DNA of 64,000 bases, taken from the NCBI RefSeq assembly GCF_048544455.1, contig NC_133537.1:13825541-13889540 (forward strand), read 5' to 3'. Below the pieces are notes generated by a model. That model did not search any database, was not told the origin of the DNA, and worked only from the letters and a program-made list of their open reading frames with translations. This document shows, one piece after another, positions 11,803 through 23,211 of the stretch. The position numbers were made by a program, and so were the translations under genes. This DNA is from Silene latifolia (taxonomy: Eukaryota; Streptophyta; Magnoliopsida; Caryophyllales; Caryophyllaceae). How positions within the stretch are numbered: position 1 is the first letter of the stretch; each line of letters opens with the position of its first letter.

Positions 11803-12351
11803 TGTCACGGTCCGGTACTTTTGCCGGATCGTGGCGCGCACCCTTTCCTGTCTCAAGGCAAGATGCAAGCGACAAGGATCTTCGTACTAGTGAAGGATCG
11901 CTCACTAGCACGATCCTCGGGTCTCGGCAACACTCGACAGGATTGCAACGAGAGCGTCAAGCACTAGTGTTTGTCAAGCACTAGGCATTCGTAATCGGTC
12001 TCGGGTGTGTGAGTCGGGATCCTAGTGTCGATGCCACAAACACGACTTGTTAGTAAAGTGAAGACAAATAGTCGTTCACAACAAAGCAACAACAAGCAAT
12101 ACGAAGGCACAAGGTAGGAAGCAGATTTTCATTCACTAGTACTCCCTAAAGAGGGAAATATGATAGTTACATCCTGGTAGCAGGAAACATTGAAATTTCA
12201 AAACTAGTGCAGAATAGCGATATACCTATTTATGGAAACCTATTCTAAAACTATGCTAGATTAAGAGAGTATTTACTACAAATGTACAAAGGAAAATGAA
12301 ATTACATAAGCATAAATATATCTAAGGGTTCGGAATGTGCGGATTGTCACA
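11803..12351 (-). repeat. 5' LTR of the TR-GAG element
   Basis: This is the 549-bp right copy. The primer-binding site lies immediately inside it, at about 11788-11801. Confidence 0.88.
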
Positions 12352-13585
12352 CATGGCATAACATAGCGGTTTTAATCAGTTACATACTACTAACCATTGC
12401 CTAGTTCAGCAATATCCCACTGAATTTATTCCTTAATACGGAGTAGTAAACATGCGGGTGTTGCATGTCAAAATGTGCACTGGGAGCATAAGCTTGTCAA
12501 AAGTTTCCTAGCAGGCCTTCAAAGCGCCACTTTAGTTTCGAGACACTTGTTTGAGATACCACACTAGTACTTGTGCCCTAGAGAGAGAATTTTTAGGCGC
12601 CACCTCGATGTAAATTGGCTTACATCTAATCTGATTTTCAACTTGGCCAAGGTAGTCTTCTCTTATCTACATCCAAAATGATTCATATGGATGATTAGTC
12701 AGATATTATATATAATTTGTGCGGTGCTAAGGGTGACAAGCGTGAAAAGGCACGAGGGCTGTTTATATGTGCCTGAATTGCTGCAGTTCTTGAAATAGGC
12801 ACTGTGTTTAGGGTAGAATAAGAAGGATTTATTACGCAAACTTTGAATGGAAAGTACCTACAGAAGCATTTTGTATAAGGTTGTTGCATCCACTTCTAGT
12901 AGCTTCTTTGCATTCTTAGTCAATGCAGTGAAAAAATAGGCTCAAGTTTCATCTGTTGCTTCAAATGTTATGGCCATCCTGCATTTATAATTGTCCTGCT
13001 CTATTAGATTTAATAGTTTGGTTCGAGAACATTTTTGGTTTATGGAATCTTTACCTAGGAGTTGAAATAGCATTTTCTGTGAAACAATTGGTGCATGTAT
13101 ACACAACCCCAATGTCTTCATTATTCCCTGTTCCGCAGTGGCTGCAACCCAGATATAAGCGTAGTCTTGTATGGTCAAATTCTTTCAGTTGCACTTGCAA
13201 CCAGTGGCGTTCTTCCTGTAGAGTGTTTTGAACCTATCAATTGCAATGAACATTTGCAATTATCTATAGAACCCAGCTATCAGCCGGTACTTCTCACGCA
13301 ATTTTATGGTAATAAGATGGACACTTACTTTCTTATATAGGAGGGTTTGTATAGTGTTTATTATGCGCTGCGTTTGTGGACGGTGCACTTTAGAGATTTG
13401 TTGGTTCTTCGAAGTGAGTAGATGTATATTTGCCTCTCCCCTGTTACATTTCCTTGTTTAACTCAGATTATTTTGGTGCAATGCAAGCAGAAAATGAGTT
13501 ATAGAATTTTTACCAAGCACGCAGTGAAGCAGCATCCTCCCCTTGTGGATATAAGTTGGTAAATGTTAAATAAGTTGTTTCAAGT

Positions 13586-14166
13586 TGTTCCGGGTGTAAT
13601 TCCAGAGCAGTTATATGTTACCACCCGTGCTTGTAGAATGACGTCTTTTGTTAACTCCTCCTTGCGGTCTCCTGAAACGATGAACAAACTGAGGGCTCGG
13701 CTTTGGACCGAGCGAACTCACTCCGACGCTCAAGTCAGTAACTTAGAGAGGTAAGTTGTTGTTACTTGGCAAAGTACGTATTGTAGAGAGATAAGGAAGA
13801 TATTACCAGATGAATAGTGATTCTTAGGTTAAGTTCTGGATCCTTTACTCAATGAGAGTAGAGGAGTATTTATAGACTTTCACCTTTTGTCACGTAGTGG
13901 CCAAGTGGCTAGCAGGTGGAAAGACTGACCTACCCCTCGGCCGAGGGACCCATGGCAGGCCGGCGGGCCCTGTTGACTCACCGCCGAGGGGTCTTGGATA
14001 TGAGTTCGCGGATGTGTGCCCCGGCTGGCTGGTTGCCCCGGCCGGGACCCATCTGTCAGGCCGACAGGCCTCGTCGGTTAGGCTGTCTAAGCCGTTGACT
14101 TGTGGATATCTTTGACCTTGCTCAATATGTTGATCGAGTCGGCCGGGTGCAGAATATGCCCCATCA
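13586..14166 (-). repeat. 3' LTR of the Tat-type element
   Basis: This 581-bp copy starts TGTTCCGGGTG and ends CCCCATCA. It matches 21582-22173, apart from an 8-9 bp length difference and a divergent last 120 bp. A related solo LTR lies at 53233-53820. Confidence 0.85.
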
Positions 14167-14650
14167 ATTTGCCCCAGCCGTAGTCTATGCCGTGGTATGG
14201 GCTCCGATGTATGTTGAGCGATATTCTCGCGTAAGACAAAATTTTCTCGCCCGCTTCTTCTACCTCGGCGTGGCTCGCTTAGGCCGTACCATATCCCCCT
14301 CCACGTGGTTGTGTAATGGACATCCGATGTGGAAAAGGCAATGACGCCGGGCCGAGACCAGGGTGGAGAGTGCGGTTGTTGTTTCGATTGCCCCCCGGCC
14401 GGTGCTTTCGGCTTGGTTGATCATGTGGCCGGCGGAGAAACGGATACTTAGGAATTTGTTGAGGAAGATGAACAGGCAGAGAGATATGAAGGGGCGTGTT
14501 GAAGACGCTTGGTCACTGTTGCATTGATTGACATTCAACTGTTGCAACGATTGACATTCCGTGGTTGCATGCTCGACACGTGTCTGTTTGTTGATTGGCT
14601 GACGTTTCATGGGCTGAGCCCTGATTGGTCCTTCTTCATGGGCTTTCCCC

Positions 14651-14660
14651 TATAAATAGG
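14651..14660 (+). promoter_or_regulatory. TATA box ahead of the antisense ORF of the Tat-type element
   Basis: CTATAAATAG lies about 170-180 bp upstream of the first ATG of the plus-strand ORF region. It suggests the antisense unit has its own promoter inside the element. This is an inference from sequence only. Confidence 0.5.
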
Positions 14661-14827
14661 GCAGTTAATCCCTGAAATTGGGCACCAATTTCATTTTCTC
14701 AAAAATTTTCTTTAGACCTTCAAGGGCTTTTCTCTTCTATTTTTCAGTGTCACTACTCCGGCTAGTACTTTTCTTCAAGGTAAACCAACAAATTTCTCTT
14801 TTTAACTTGTGAGTTTTCTTTGTAAAC

Positions 14828-17640
14828 ATGTCTTCTCGCTGATGCCGGAACTAGTAAACCGACGCCGGGGGGTTCCCCATCGCGTCTTGATGAGGAGGAG
14901 ATGCTAGACGCCATCCCGCTAAGGTCTGGGGGCCCTAGGTCTCCTTCTCCTGAAGTTGATCCTCAAATTTTGGAGGAATGGGAGGATGATGATGATGTTG
15001 ATGACGACGGAGACGATTTCGGTGATGATGCTGAAGGGGCTCATCCTAATGAGGGGAGGCAGTACGTTATGGATCACGGCGAGGCCTGTAAGGTCCGCCT
15101 TGACCGTGTCTGGACCCATAAGTTCGCCAGTTGTTCCGGCGAGACATTTTTCGAGGGCCATTTCTACTTTGGCAGGGGGTACAAAATTGTTATCCCTGAG
15201 GAGGATCAGGCCATCTGTTGTCCTCCACCGGGCTGCACCGGCGTATATATCCGGCACCTGGAGTACGGGCTCCGGTTTCCGCTGAATGATTACGTTATGG
15301 CCATCATTAGGGCCATGAACGTCGCTGTGGCCCAGCTGCACCCGTTGGCTATTAGGACCATAGTCGGCTTTGTCTGGTTCTGTCTCTTTAAGGGGGAGGT
15401 CCCAACGGTTAATTTATTCCGTCGGCTTCACCACCTTCGGCCGTCATTTTCTGGTCGCGTCGGATGGTACAGCGTGCAAATGGAGCCGGACTACGTCTCC
15501 GTTGATAAGCTGTCTTCTTGCAAAGACTGGAAAGATCGGTGGGTGTACATTGAGGTGCCGGATGACTATCCGCTGCCCCGGTCCTTCCAGCACCAAGTTA
15601 ATTTGCGGTGCGAGACGAGGCGGAGCATGACACGGATGGGTTAAACGGAAAAAGCTTAAGATGGACGCCGACAAGGTCCCTCTTAATGAGGATGAGAGGT
15701 TGGCGATGAGGCTCTTTGAGACGGACAAGAGTGGGGTGTCGAAAAGATGGATCCCCCCGACGCAGATCATCCTTGAGGATGATGAGCCTTTCTCGCCATG
15801 TCGGCCTCATACCCGGCTGGCGGCGCAGGTGAGTGGGGTCGGCGTGAGGCCCATCTCTACTCTCAATGTTTCTGTTTCTTGAATTCTGACTTATTTCTTC
15901 TACTCAAACCTTGCTTTGTTTTCTTTCGCACCACTTTGGACCGGACACCTCGAGGATATCCTTCGGAGGATGGGGCCGCACAAGGATAAGACCGTTCTTG
16001 ATTTGCACCCTAAGGCTCGCCCGTGATCGCGGGACGTCGCCGAATGATCGATGGATCGGCCGGTGAAAGGCCCGAATGTGGAGGCGCCTGTGCGAGGGTT
16101 GCTAGTAACATGCCGCGCCGAACGCGGAAAACAAAATCTTCGGCGGTGACGGCATCGACATCCGTTCCACCTTCCATCCCTTCAGTCCAGAAGGAGACGG
16201 TGGAGATTGTTGATATTACCGATGGGGGGGACTCCGATGCGGAGGGATCTCCCCTTATCCGTAAAAGGAAAGAGCCCACCCCCGCCGCCGATACTGCTCT
16301 GCCATCGCGCAATCGTCGGCGAGGAGATGCGTCCTCCGAGCAAGAAGGCCAAGCATGGTACAGATACATCCTGTGGCTCAGGCTTAGCCGGTTAATTAGG
16401 CGTTCCTGATGACAGGCTTTCCGATACGTCCATGTATACTGACACGGATGTTTTAATTTGTCTTTTTGTAGATCAACCATCGGCAGCCGCCGTTCTCACT
16501 GTGCGGCAATTGGAGAAGCGACTGAGAAGGTGGGTGATAGAAATGTCGCCGTCAATCCCCTACCTCGAAGGTTTCCCCACCGAGCTTGTGGCGGAGGGGA
16601 TGAGAATAGGCAAGAGGTCGGCGAAATGGACTCACTAGCCGGCTCCCACATTATGGAGCAAGAGAGGACCATGGCCGAGGCCGCCCCACGCTCGAGCGGT
16701 TAAGGGCGGAACTCGACGCGGCGAACAAGGAGGCTAAGAGGGCCAAGGCCGAGGTGAAGAGGCGTCCGTCGAGAGAAAACTCGGGAGGACGCTGAAAAGG
16801 AGGTCCTTCTTTGAGAGAGCCAAGGCCGAGGCTGCGGCAGTGAAGCCGCTAAGTCTGGGGAGATGCGTGACCTCGTTCAGAAGCACGCCGACCTTTACCT
16901 TACGCAGAGGAACGAGTTTAGGGACTTGTTCCAGTGCCAGGGGAAGGTGGTCCGGAACAAGGATGCTATCATCGCCCAAAGGGAGGAGGACATTGAGAGA
17001 CTCCAAACCGTTCTTCTCCCTAACATGTGCGCCCAACACGGGACCGGCCGAAGAAGTCGCCAGGGAAGTGATTGAGGAGCTCTTCCCTCTTGATGGCTCC
17101 TTTCCGTGGGACAGATTTGACGAGCTGTTTGATGACAAGCTCGAAGCTAAGGAGGAAGCCGCGAAGGAAAAGGCCAAGGAGGAGGTAAGGGTAAAGAAGG
17201 AGGAAGAGGCAGCCGCGGAGAAGGCAGCCCTCGCTGAGGAGGCTAGGGCGGCCAAAGAGGAAGCCGAGAGGATGAAGGCAGCTGAGGCCGCTGAGGCTGA
17301 GGCTGCTGAGAAAGCTGAGACGGCTGAGACAGCTTCTGGGTCGCCCATTAAGGACGATGCTGCTAACGCTGCTGATGGTAAGCAGCAACAGGCATAGGGA
17401 GACGGGCGGTCGTCACCAGGCTCACCCGGCGTCTCGGATAGCTTTAGCTGTTCGGGGGCCAACTATTAAGCCTTTCCTCCCTGCCATCTTTTGGCGCTTA
17501 AATGACATGTCTGTAACCTTTTGCCTTTCTTTCCCTTGTATTTTGTACAACTTTGGTAGGTTGTGTTTTGGCTTATCCTTATGGGGACGGCCGTCATCTG
17601 TATTTTCCTCACTTTGTAACTTGATCATTCTTAATAAGAG
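14828..17640 (+). mobile_element. Antisense ORF region of the Tat-type element ('putative gypsy type transposon' domain)
   Basis: This region runs opposite to gag-pol, between the pol remnant and the 3' LTR. Its first part (about 14,901-15,644) has an acidic start with runs of Asp, then a domain containing GVYIRHLEYGLRFPLNDYV and AVAQLHPLAIRTIVGFVWF. That resembles the Pfam family called putative gypsy type transposon (PF04195). Its last part (about 16,840-17,397) is an Ala/Glu/Lys-rich coiled coil. Antisense ORFs of this kind are known in Tat-lineage elements and their function is unsettled. A possible poly(A) signal (AATAAG) lies near 17,632. It is a fossil and looks interrupted. Confidence 0.65.
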
Positions 17641-17934
17641 TTCGTTTCTTTTGCCTCCGGCTTGGCCGAGGTCTTTACCTCATTTTTCTGAGTTGTCTTC
17701 TTGCGCTAATAGTTGAGCATCTCAACTGTACTTAACGTTTTCACTTTGCCTCTGGCTTGGCCGAGGTCTTTTCTCGTCTTCGTCTGAGTTGTCTTCTTAC
17801 GTTATTAATTGAGCGCCTCTTTTGTTTCCGCCTCGGCCTGGCCGAGGCAGTCTAGAGTGCGTATCTCAACTGTTTAATGTTCCTAAGGCATGTTGATCGC
17901 TTTTTGCGAGTATCACCAGTGTCTTGGTAGTGAT

Positions 17935-18467
17935 CGCGTGGCGTCTACCTCTTGGGGTGACTGCGACGGCGCCGCTTCTTGATGATGGTCGTCGTGGCGT
18001 CTACCACTTGGAGAGGACTCGCTGCGGCGTCTACCTCTTGGGCGACCGGCCGTAGCGTCTACTACTTGGGGTGACTGCGACGGCGCCGGCTTCTTGATGA
18101 TGATCGCTAGTGGCATCTACCACTTGGAGTGATCGCGTGTGGCGTCTACCACTTGGAGTGACCGCTGCGGCGTCTACCTCTTGGGCGGCGCGTAGCGTCT
18201 ACTACTTGGGGTGACTGCGACGGCGCTGCTTCTTGATGATGATCGCCGTGGCGTCTACCACTGAGTGATCACTGCGGCGTCTACCTCTTGGGGTGATTTC
18301 TTTAGCGTCTACTACTTGGGGTGACTGCGACGGCGCCTACTTCTCGATGATGACTGCCGTGGCGTCTACCACTTGGAGTGACTGCTGCGGCGTCTACCTC
18401 TTGGGGTGACTGCCGTAGCGTCTACTACTTGGGGTGACTGCGACGACGCCTGCTTCTCGATGATGAC
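17935..18467. repeat. Minisatellite of GGCGTCTACCACTTGG units inside the Tat-type element
   Basis: Sub-repeats of about 30-35 bp (GGCGTCTAC plus CACTTGG, CTCTTGG or TACTTGG plus GTGACTGC) are arranged in higher-order units of roughly 110-130 bp that end in TTCT(T/C)GATGATG. About four larger units are visible, with length variation. Tandem repeats between pol and the 3' region are common in this lineage. Confidence 0.75.
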
Positions 18468-18618
18468 TGCCGCTCTTGTCGGCATGACAGTGTGAGCCGA
18501 TGCCTGTTTCTTGATGATGGGTGCCGCTCTTGTCGGCATGACAGTGTCAGCCGATGCCTGTTTCTTGATGATGGCTGCCGCTCTTGTCGGCATGACAGTG
18601 TGAGCCGGTGCCTGTTTC
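18468..18618. repeat. 54-bp tandem repeat, about 2.8 copies
   Basis: Copies begin TGCCGCTCTTGTCGGCATGA at 18468, 18522 and 18576. The period of exactly 54 bp keeps one reading frame (18 codons). A diverged extra copy of the core lies near 21209-21236. Confidence 0.8.
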
Positions 18619-21491
18619 TGATAGTGACTATGGGGGGAAATGAACACTTTCATGGAAAACTTGGACGATTCTTCATTAGATATAAACATGCGTTGGGGTG
18701 CCCACAGCTGTCTTGGGCACCTCCGCCGCTATACAAAATTTTTCCCGAGATTGTCAGTGCCCTAATGGCTCATCAAAGGTGCACCCTCCATGTCTGTCAG
18801 CCGGTGTGTCGGCGAGGGATCGTCGGACCTGGGAATGTACTGTATCTGGAAGGACTCCAATTCGGTGGTGTTGGCTTTTACCCTTTCCAGGTATCTTACT
18901 ATCCGTCGTCTCGAGCCTCACACTCTCCTCTCGATTTGGCTGGCCACCAACAAGTGAGCATGTCTTCACCACGACGTGCTCCGCCCGCGACCCTAGCTAA
19001 CTCGACTCCATTTATCACCGCCTCGTATTCGGATTCGTTGTTTGAGGTCGAGAGGGTAAGTTTCAAGGCGTGCTCAAACACGTCCCCGTTTGGGCTGGTG
19101 ATAAGAATGGTAGCCTCCGAGCATTCGCCGTGGGGGACCCGTCGATGAGTTATTTCCCATACGCCGGGATGCGGCTCTTCTTGGTCGGTCGGGGTTCCTT
19201 CAACCATGCCGACGTCGGTATTCATCGGGTCACCCTCCTGCTGCAAGGATGGGCTCTTCCCCTTCCCTGACTTCTTTGCCACTTTGAGGGACTGCATGTT
19301 GCACCCTCTGGCGGATATCCTGGGTGTTGACCACCTCGTCCTTCTCGCCCTTGAGAGACGAGCTTATGCGCTTCCCCGGTCCGAGACATACATCGTGTCG
19401 GGCCGGATTGACATTCTTCGCATCAGCCTCGCTCATAGTGACGCGGCCTATGAGGACGTTGTAGGCGGACGAGCCGTCAATGACTACGAACTCAGATAGG
19501 ACATTCTTCGCCGCATTCCCTTCGCCGAACATCACCGGCAGCTTGATCAACCCTGTGGGTACCAGTCGGCCCGGAGAAGCTATACAACGGATTGGTGCGG
19601 GGCTCAAGTCTTCAACCTTCGACCGAGGTTGAGAAAGCACTCCCGAACATGATGTTCGTGTAGGCGCTGTGTCAATCGGGCACCTCTTGACAGGTGGTTG
19701 GATATGTCCAAGTGGACTACAAGTGGGTCGTTGTGAGGGGCGATGACTCCCTCGTAGTCCTTCTTCCCAATAGTCATGTCGGGGATGTTGGAAGCGGGGG
19801 GACCTGTTTTGGGCACAAAGTTGATGGCCGATACACTCGTTCGGGTGTCGTTTGTGCCCATGAGCGGACCCACCATTCTCGTTGCCCCCGATGACGACAT
19901 GGATCACTCCTATCCGTTCAAAGACGGATTTCTTATTTGAACCGCCGGCCTTAGTCTTTTGGCCTTTGGCAACATACTTGCCGAGGCTCCCCTTCCGGAT
20001 TATCTCTTCAATGGCATTCTTCGATGCGCGAGTTGTCGATAAGGTGACCAGGTGTGGCCGTGGTACTCACAAGATCGCTCGTGTCACCGTCACTCCTCGG
20101 CTACCGGGAGGCCTCTCCCACTTCCCGACCCTCGCTCTTGCTCGGGCGAAAACCTCGGCGGCGAGACACGGCCAAGGGGGTGTGATCATTGTACCGCCTA
20201 CGGCGGTTCGTTCCCGAACTCCCGGCGTCCGCCGAGTTCGCTTTCCCTGGTGGACTGTCGCACCGTGACCTATTATCGTCACGGCGTCTTTCATCCGGTT
20301 GTCCTCCCGGCTTTTTTTTTCGAGTGCTCGGCCTCGCCGGGGCCTACCTGGTTTTGTGGTAGTCCTCCACCTTAATGGCTTGATCGGCCATTTTCCTGGC
20401 GGAGTCTAATCTCTGGCCGCCGCACTTGATGAGCTCATTCTTTAGGTCTCCTCTCGGGAGGCCTTTCATCGCCTTCAAGGTCGCGGTTCATTGCATTCAC
20501 TCACGAATCTGTCGAACCTTGGCGTCGAACCTCTTCACATAACTCCGGAGAGATTCGCCTCCTTCCTGCTCGATAGTCGGGAGGTCCGAGGTCTCCACGG
20601 CCCTCCTCTTGTTGCGAGAATATTGGGCTAGGAACGTGTCCTTTAGGTCGGCGAATAAAGATACCGACCCGTCGGGTAGCCCCTTGTACCAACTTTGTGC
20701 CATCCCATGCAGTGTCGTTGGGAAGATTCGGCACCAAACCTCATCGGGTTGCTCCCATACCGACATGTGAGACTCGTAAGCCTCGACGTGGTCGGTTGGG
20801 TCGCCTTCTTCTTTGTATGCTATAGGTGGCAACTTGACTTAGTCGCACCAGGGGTATCTAGGACGAGGCGCCGAGGGGGTGTCGACCATGTGTCGAATGA
20901 CACACGGCGATCGGCTCCTCGCATCCCTAGTCCGGCTCCTCTCCCCGTGGCGGGAAGGGCTTCTTCTCCGACTCGGGTGAGTCGGGCTTCTTCTCCGACT
21001 CTGGTGAGTCGGACTTCTTTCACTCCTCTGGGGGTGCCTCGTCGGCGCGCTGCGCCGACGCCATCCTCCGCGAGTGCGGGAAGGACTAAGGTCTACCACT
21101 AGCGCTCTGGGCTCCCCCGGCGTCTTGACAGGGCCGGCTTCTTCCAGTGCTCCATTCAAGTCTCTTGGAGTCACATTCTGGGCCCTGGTCTCCTGGACGG
21201 GTTCCGCCGCTCTTGTCGGTGTGACAGTGTGAGCGCGTACTAGCAATTATGTCCAGGAGTAGCTTCGGACTTTCTTTGCATCAACCACATGTCCCATGAC
21301 GGTGACCTGGTCGGCGGGCAGCGGTATATCTTGTTCCTTTGGCGTCCCGTTCGTCGTATCGGTGATATGGCGGTGGGGACCGCCCGATTTACGAGTTGTG
21401 GAATGTGTCGTCTTGGTAGAATTTGTTTTCCACCAACACCTTCTCTGGTTGTTTCGACATCTTCTTAGCTTTGTGGGTGGGTTTTTGTTTT

Positions 21492-21531
<40 letters not shown>

Positions 21532-21581
21532 GGAATGAATGCGACTAGCTTCTAGTATCTTTTCCCACAGACGGCGCCAAT

Positions 21582-22173
21582 TGTTCCGGGTGTAATTCCA
21601 GAGCAGTTATATGTTACCACCCGTGCTTGTAGAATGACGTCTTTTGTTAACTCCTCCTTGCGGTCTCCTGAAACGATGAACAAACTGAGGGCTCGGCTTT
21701 GGACCGAGCGAACTCACTCCGACGCTCAAGTCAGTAACTTAGAGAGGTAAGTTGTTGTTACTTGGCAAAGTACGTATTGTAGAGAGATAAGGAAGATATT
21801 ACCAGATGAATAGTGATTCTTAGGTTAAGTTCTGGATCCTTTACTCAATGAGAGTAGAGGAGTATTTATAGACTTTCACCTTTTGTCACGTAGTGGCCAA
21901 GTGGCCAAGTGGCTAGCAGGTGGAAAGACTGACCTACCCCTCGGCCGAGGGACCCATGGCAGGCCGGCGGGCCCTGTTGACTCACCGCCGAGGGGTCTTG
22001 GATATGAGTTCACGGATGTGTGCCCCGGTTGGCTGGTTGCCCCGGCCGGGACCCATCTGTCAGCCGCCGATGTGCCTCGCTTGTTAATTTGTCTAAGCCG
22101 TTGACTTGTTGTGGATATCTTTGACCTTGCTCAATATGTTGACTGGTCAGCGGGTGCAGAATATGCCCCATCA
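21582..22173 (-). repeat. 5' LTR of the Tat-type element
   Basis: This is the 592-bp right copy. The TGGCGCC-type primer site lies directly inside it at about 21566-21580. A pure poly-T run (about 38 bases, near 21493-21530) lies in the adjoining leader. Confidence 0.85.
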
Positions 22174-23211
22174 CAAGTGAAAACCCTACATAATTAGCAT
22201 AGGCAGTTGTTTCAGCTTCCCATTTTTGTGGGGGTGGTACTTAATCTTTGAATTTTATGGTGATTAAGAGTAATTACCCTTTTCATAATACATTCTTAGA
22301 GCCGTGAATCCAATAACTGGAAAGGATGTCGCCATGGATTGCAGAGCTCTGTATGCGTTAGTGGCTGGCTCTCCCCAAACTGTTACTATCATTACCTGTT
22401 GAGAACTACATTACAAAACAACATGATAAGTGAGCCATGGTGTTCACTTTTGTTTCTATGTTTATGCTATAGATGAAGTTTTGTACCTGTGATCAATGAT
22501 GATAACCTCACAGGTCTCTCGTGGCCGGCCAGTGTGTGTCGAAACTTGGTATTTTTGACTCACATATACAACAATTCCCAAGACATCTATAGTTTGATTG
22601 TTAGTTAGTTAGAAATAGAACAATTACATATGGTGATCCATTTTGTAAGCAATACTGAATTTTTAATCTAAGAAATGTTTAGTGATGTCTCACCGTATCG
22701 ATGACCAAGTGACAGTTCCCTTGGGATAGATGCGAGTAAGATGTATTGAGGTAAACATGTGGAATCAGGTCCATAAATAGGCTGAATGGTTGTCTTACTG
22801 TTGAAGTAAATGTGATACACTGGCTTTTCTGGAGTTGCATAGGTCTGAACAGTTAACACATCCACCTCCACATTGTTTATTTCATATTCCATACCATCGT
22901 CTATAGCATCCTCAAAGACTTCTAGGTGTTCATTGTATAGTATAGTTTTAAGTGTAGCTCCCTTCAGTAGGTGAAGCTTTAGGTAGAACCTAGTTTGTAT
23001 ACTTATAAACTACCTATACCCAATGTATGTATAACATGAAAAAGATAACAGTAGGTTTTGGAAGATTATGATCAATAGATTTTGACCTGTGATTTTTTTC
23101 GTGATAAGACAACGCATGGTACATCCAAAATTTAAATATTTAGATCCATCCCTAACAGTTATCCGACTAAATAAACATACTTTAACACAGAATATTGAGA
23201 ATAAACATACC

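Larger units (their letters stand above)
8852..12351 (-). mobile_element. LTR retrotransposon with gag and protease only (TR-GAG type)
   Basis: Two 549-bp LTRs (8852-9400 and 11803-12351) start TGTCACGGTCC and end GTCACA. They are flanked by the target duplication CATGG (8847-8851 and 12352-12356). On the minus strand a primer-binding site resembling the complement of initiator tRNA-Met (TGGTATGAGAGCC) follows the 5' LTR at about 11788-11801, and a purine tract (GGTGGGGGAGAG) precedes the 3' LTR at 9401-9415. The 2.4-kb interior encodes a Gag-like coiled-coil start, a CCHC-like knuckle and a retropepsin site (LIDSGASHNF), but no reverse transcriptase, RNase H or integrase. This matches the known TR-GAG class of dependent elements. 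By hand count the LTRs differ at about 20 sites (near 4%), so the insertion is fairly recent. The gag frame looks broken in about two places. Confidence 0.88.
13586..22173 (-). mobile_element. Tat-type Ty3/gypsy LTR retrotransposon with antisense ORF, internally reduced
   Basis: The LTRs are 13586-14166 and 21582-22173. They start TGTTCCGGGTG, end GCCCCATCA and are flanked by CAAGT. On the minus strand a TGGCGCCGTCTGTGGG-type primer site follows the 5' (right) LTR, and a G-rich tract lies beside the 3' LTR. Parts on the minus strand are a Gag domain (about 20,500-20,830), a protease-type region (about 19,300-19,700) and an RNase H-like fragment (about 18,900-19,230). I saw no recognisable reverse transcriptase or integrase core. 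An ORF region runs on the opposite strand between about 14,830 and 17,400. The arrangement fits the Tat lineage. Coding parts are broken in several places, so it is a defective but young copy: the first 300 bp or so of the LTRs look almost identical, with differences clustered near their ends. Confidence 0.85.
12695..22989 (-). pseudogene. Replication protein A large-subunit (RPA1)-like gene, split by a retrotransposon
   Basis: Exons read by hand on the minus strand: 22989-22694, 22586-22487, 22405-22278, 22186-22174 continuing at 13580-13514 after the insertion, 13452-13329, 13215-13055 and 12978-12862, with an uncertain last piece ending near 12695. Splice sites are GT-AG and phases agree. 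The product resembles plant RPA1, which binds single-stranded DNA with OB folds. One fold region runs from YLKLHLLKGATLK through HIYFNSKTTIQPI. A second contains DVLGIVVYVSQ, GRPRETCEVIIIDH and VMIVTVWGE. A C-terminal zinc-ribbon fold has C-S-H-C and C-T-N-C pairs. Two lesions are visible. An 8.6-kb Tat-type element sits inside an exon with the duplication CAAGT (13581-13585 and 22174-22178). An in-frame TGA at 12944-12942 replaces a residue expected to be Gly (ATDET-stop-AYFFTAL). The N-terminal exons were not found. Confidence 0.75.

Noticed and set aside
17900-18620. CRISPR-like array
   Set aside because: The repeats are contiguous, without unique spacers of constant length, and lie in a plant retrotransposon.
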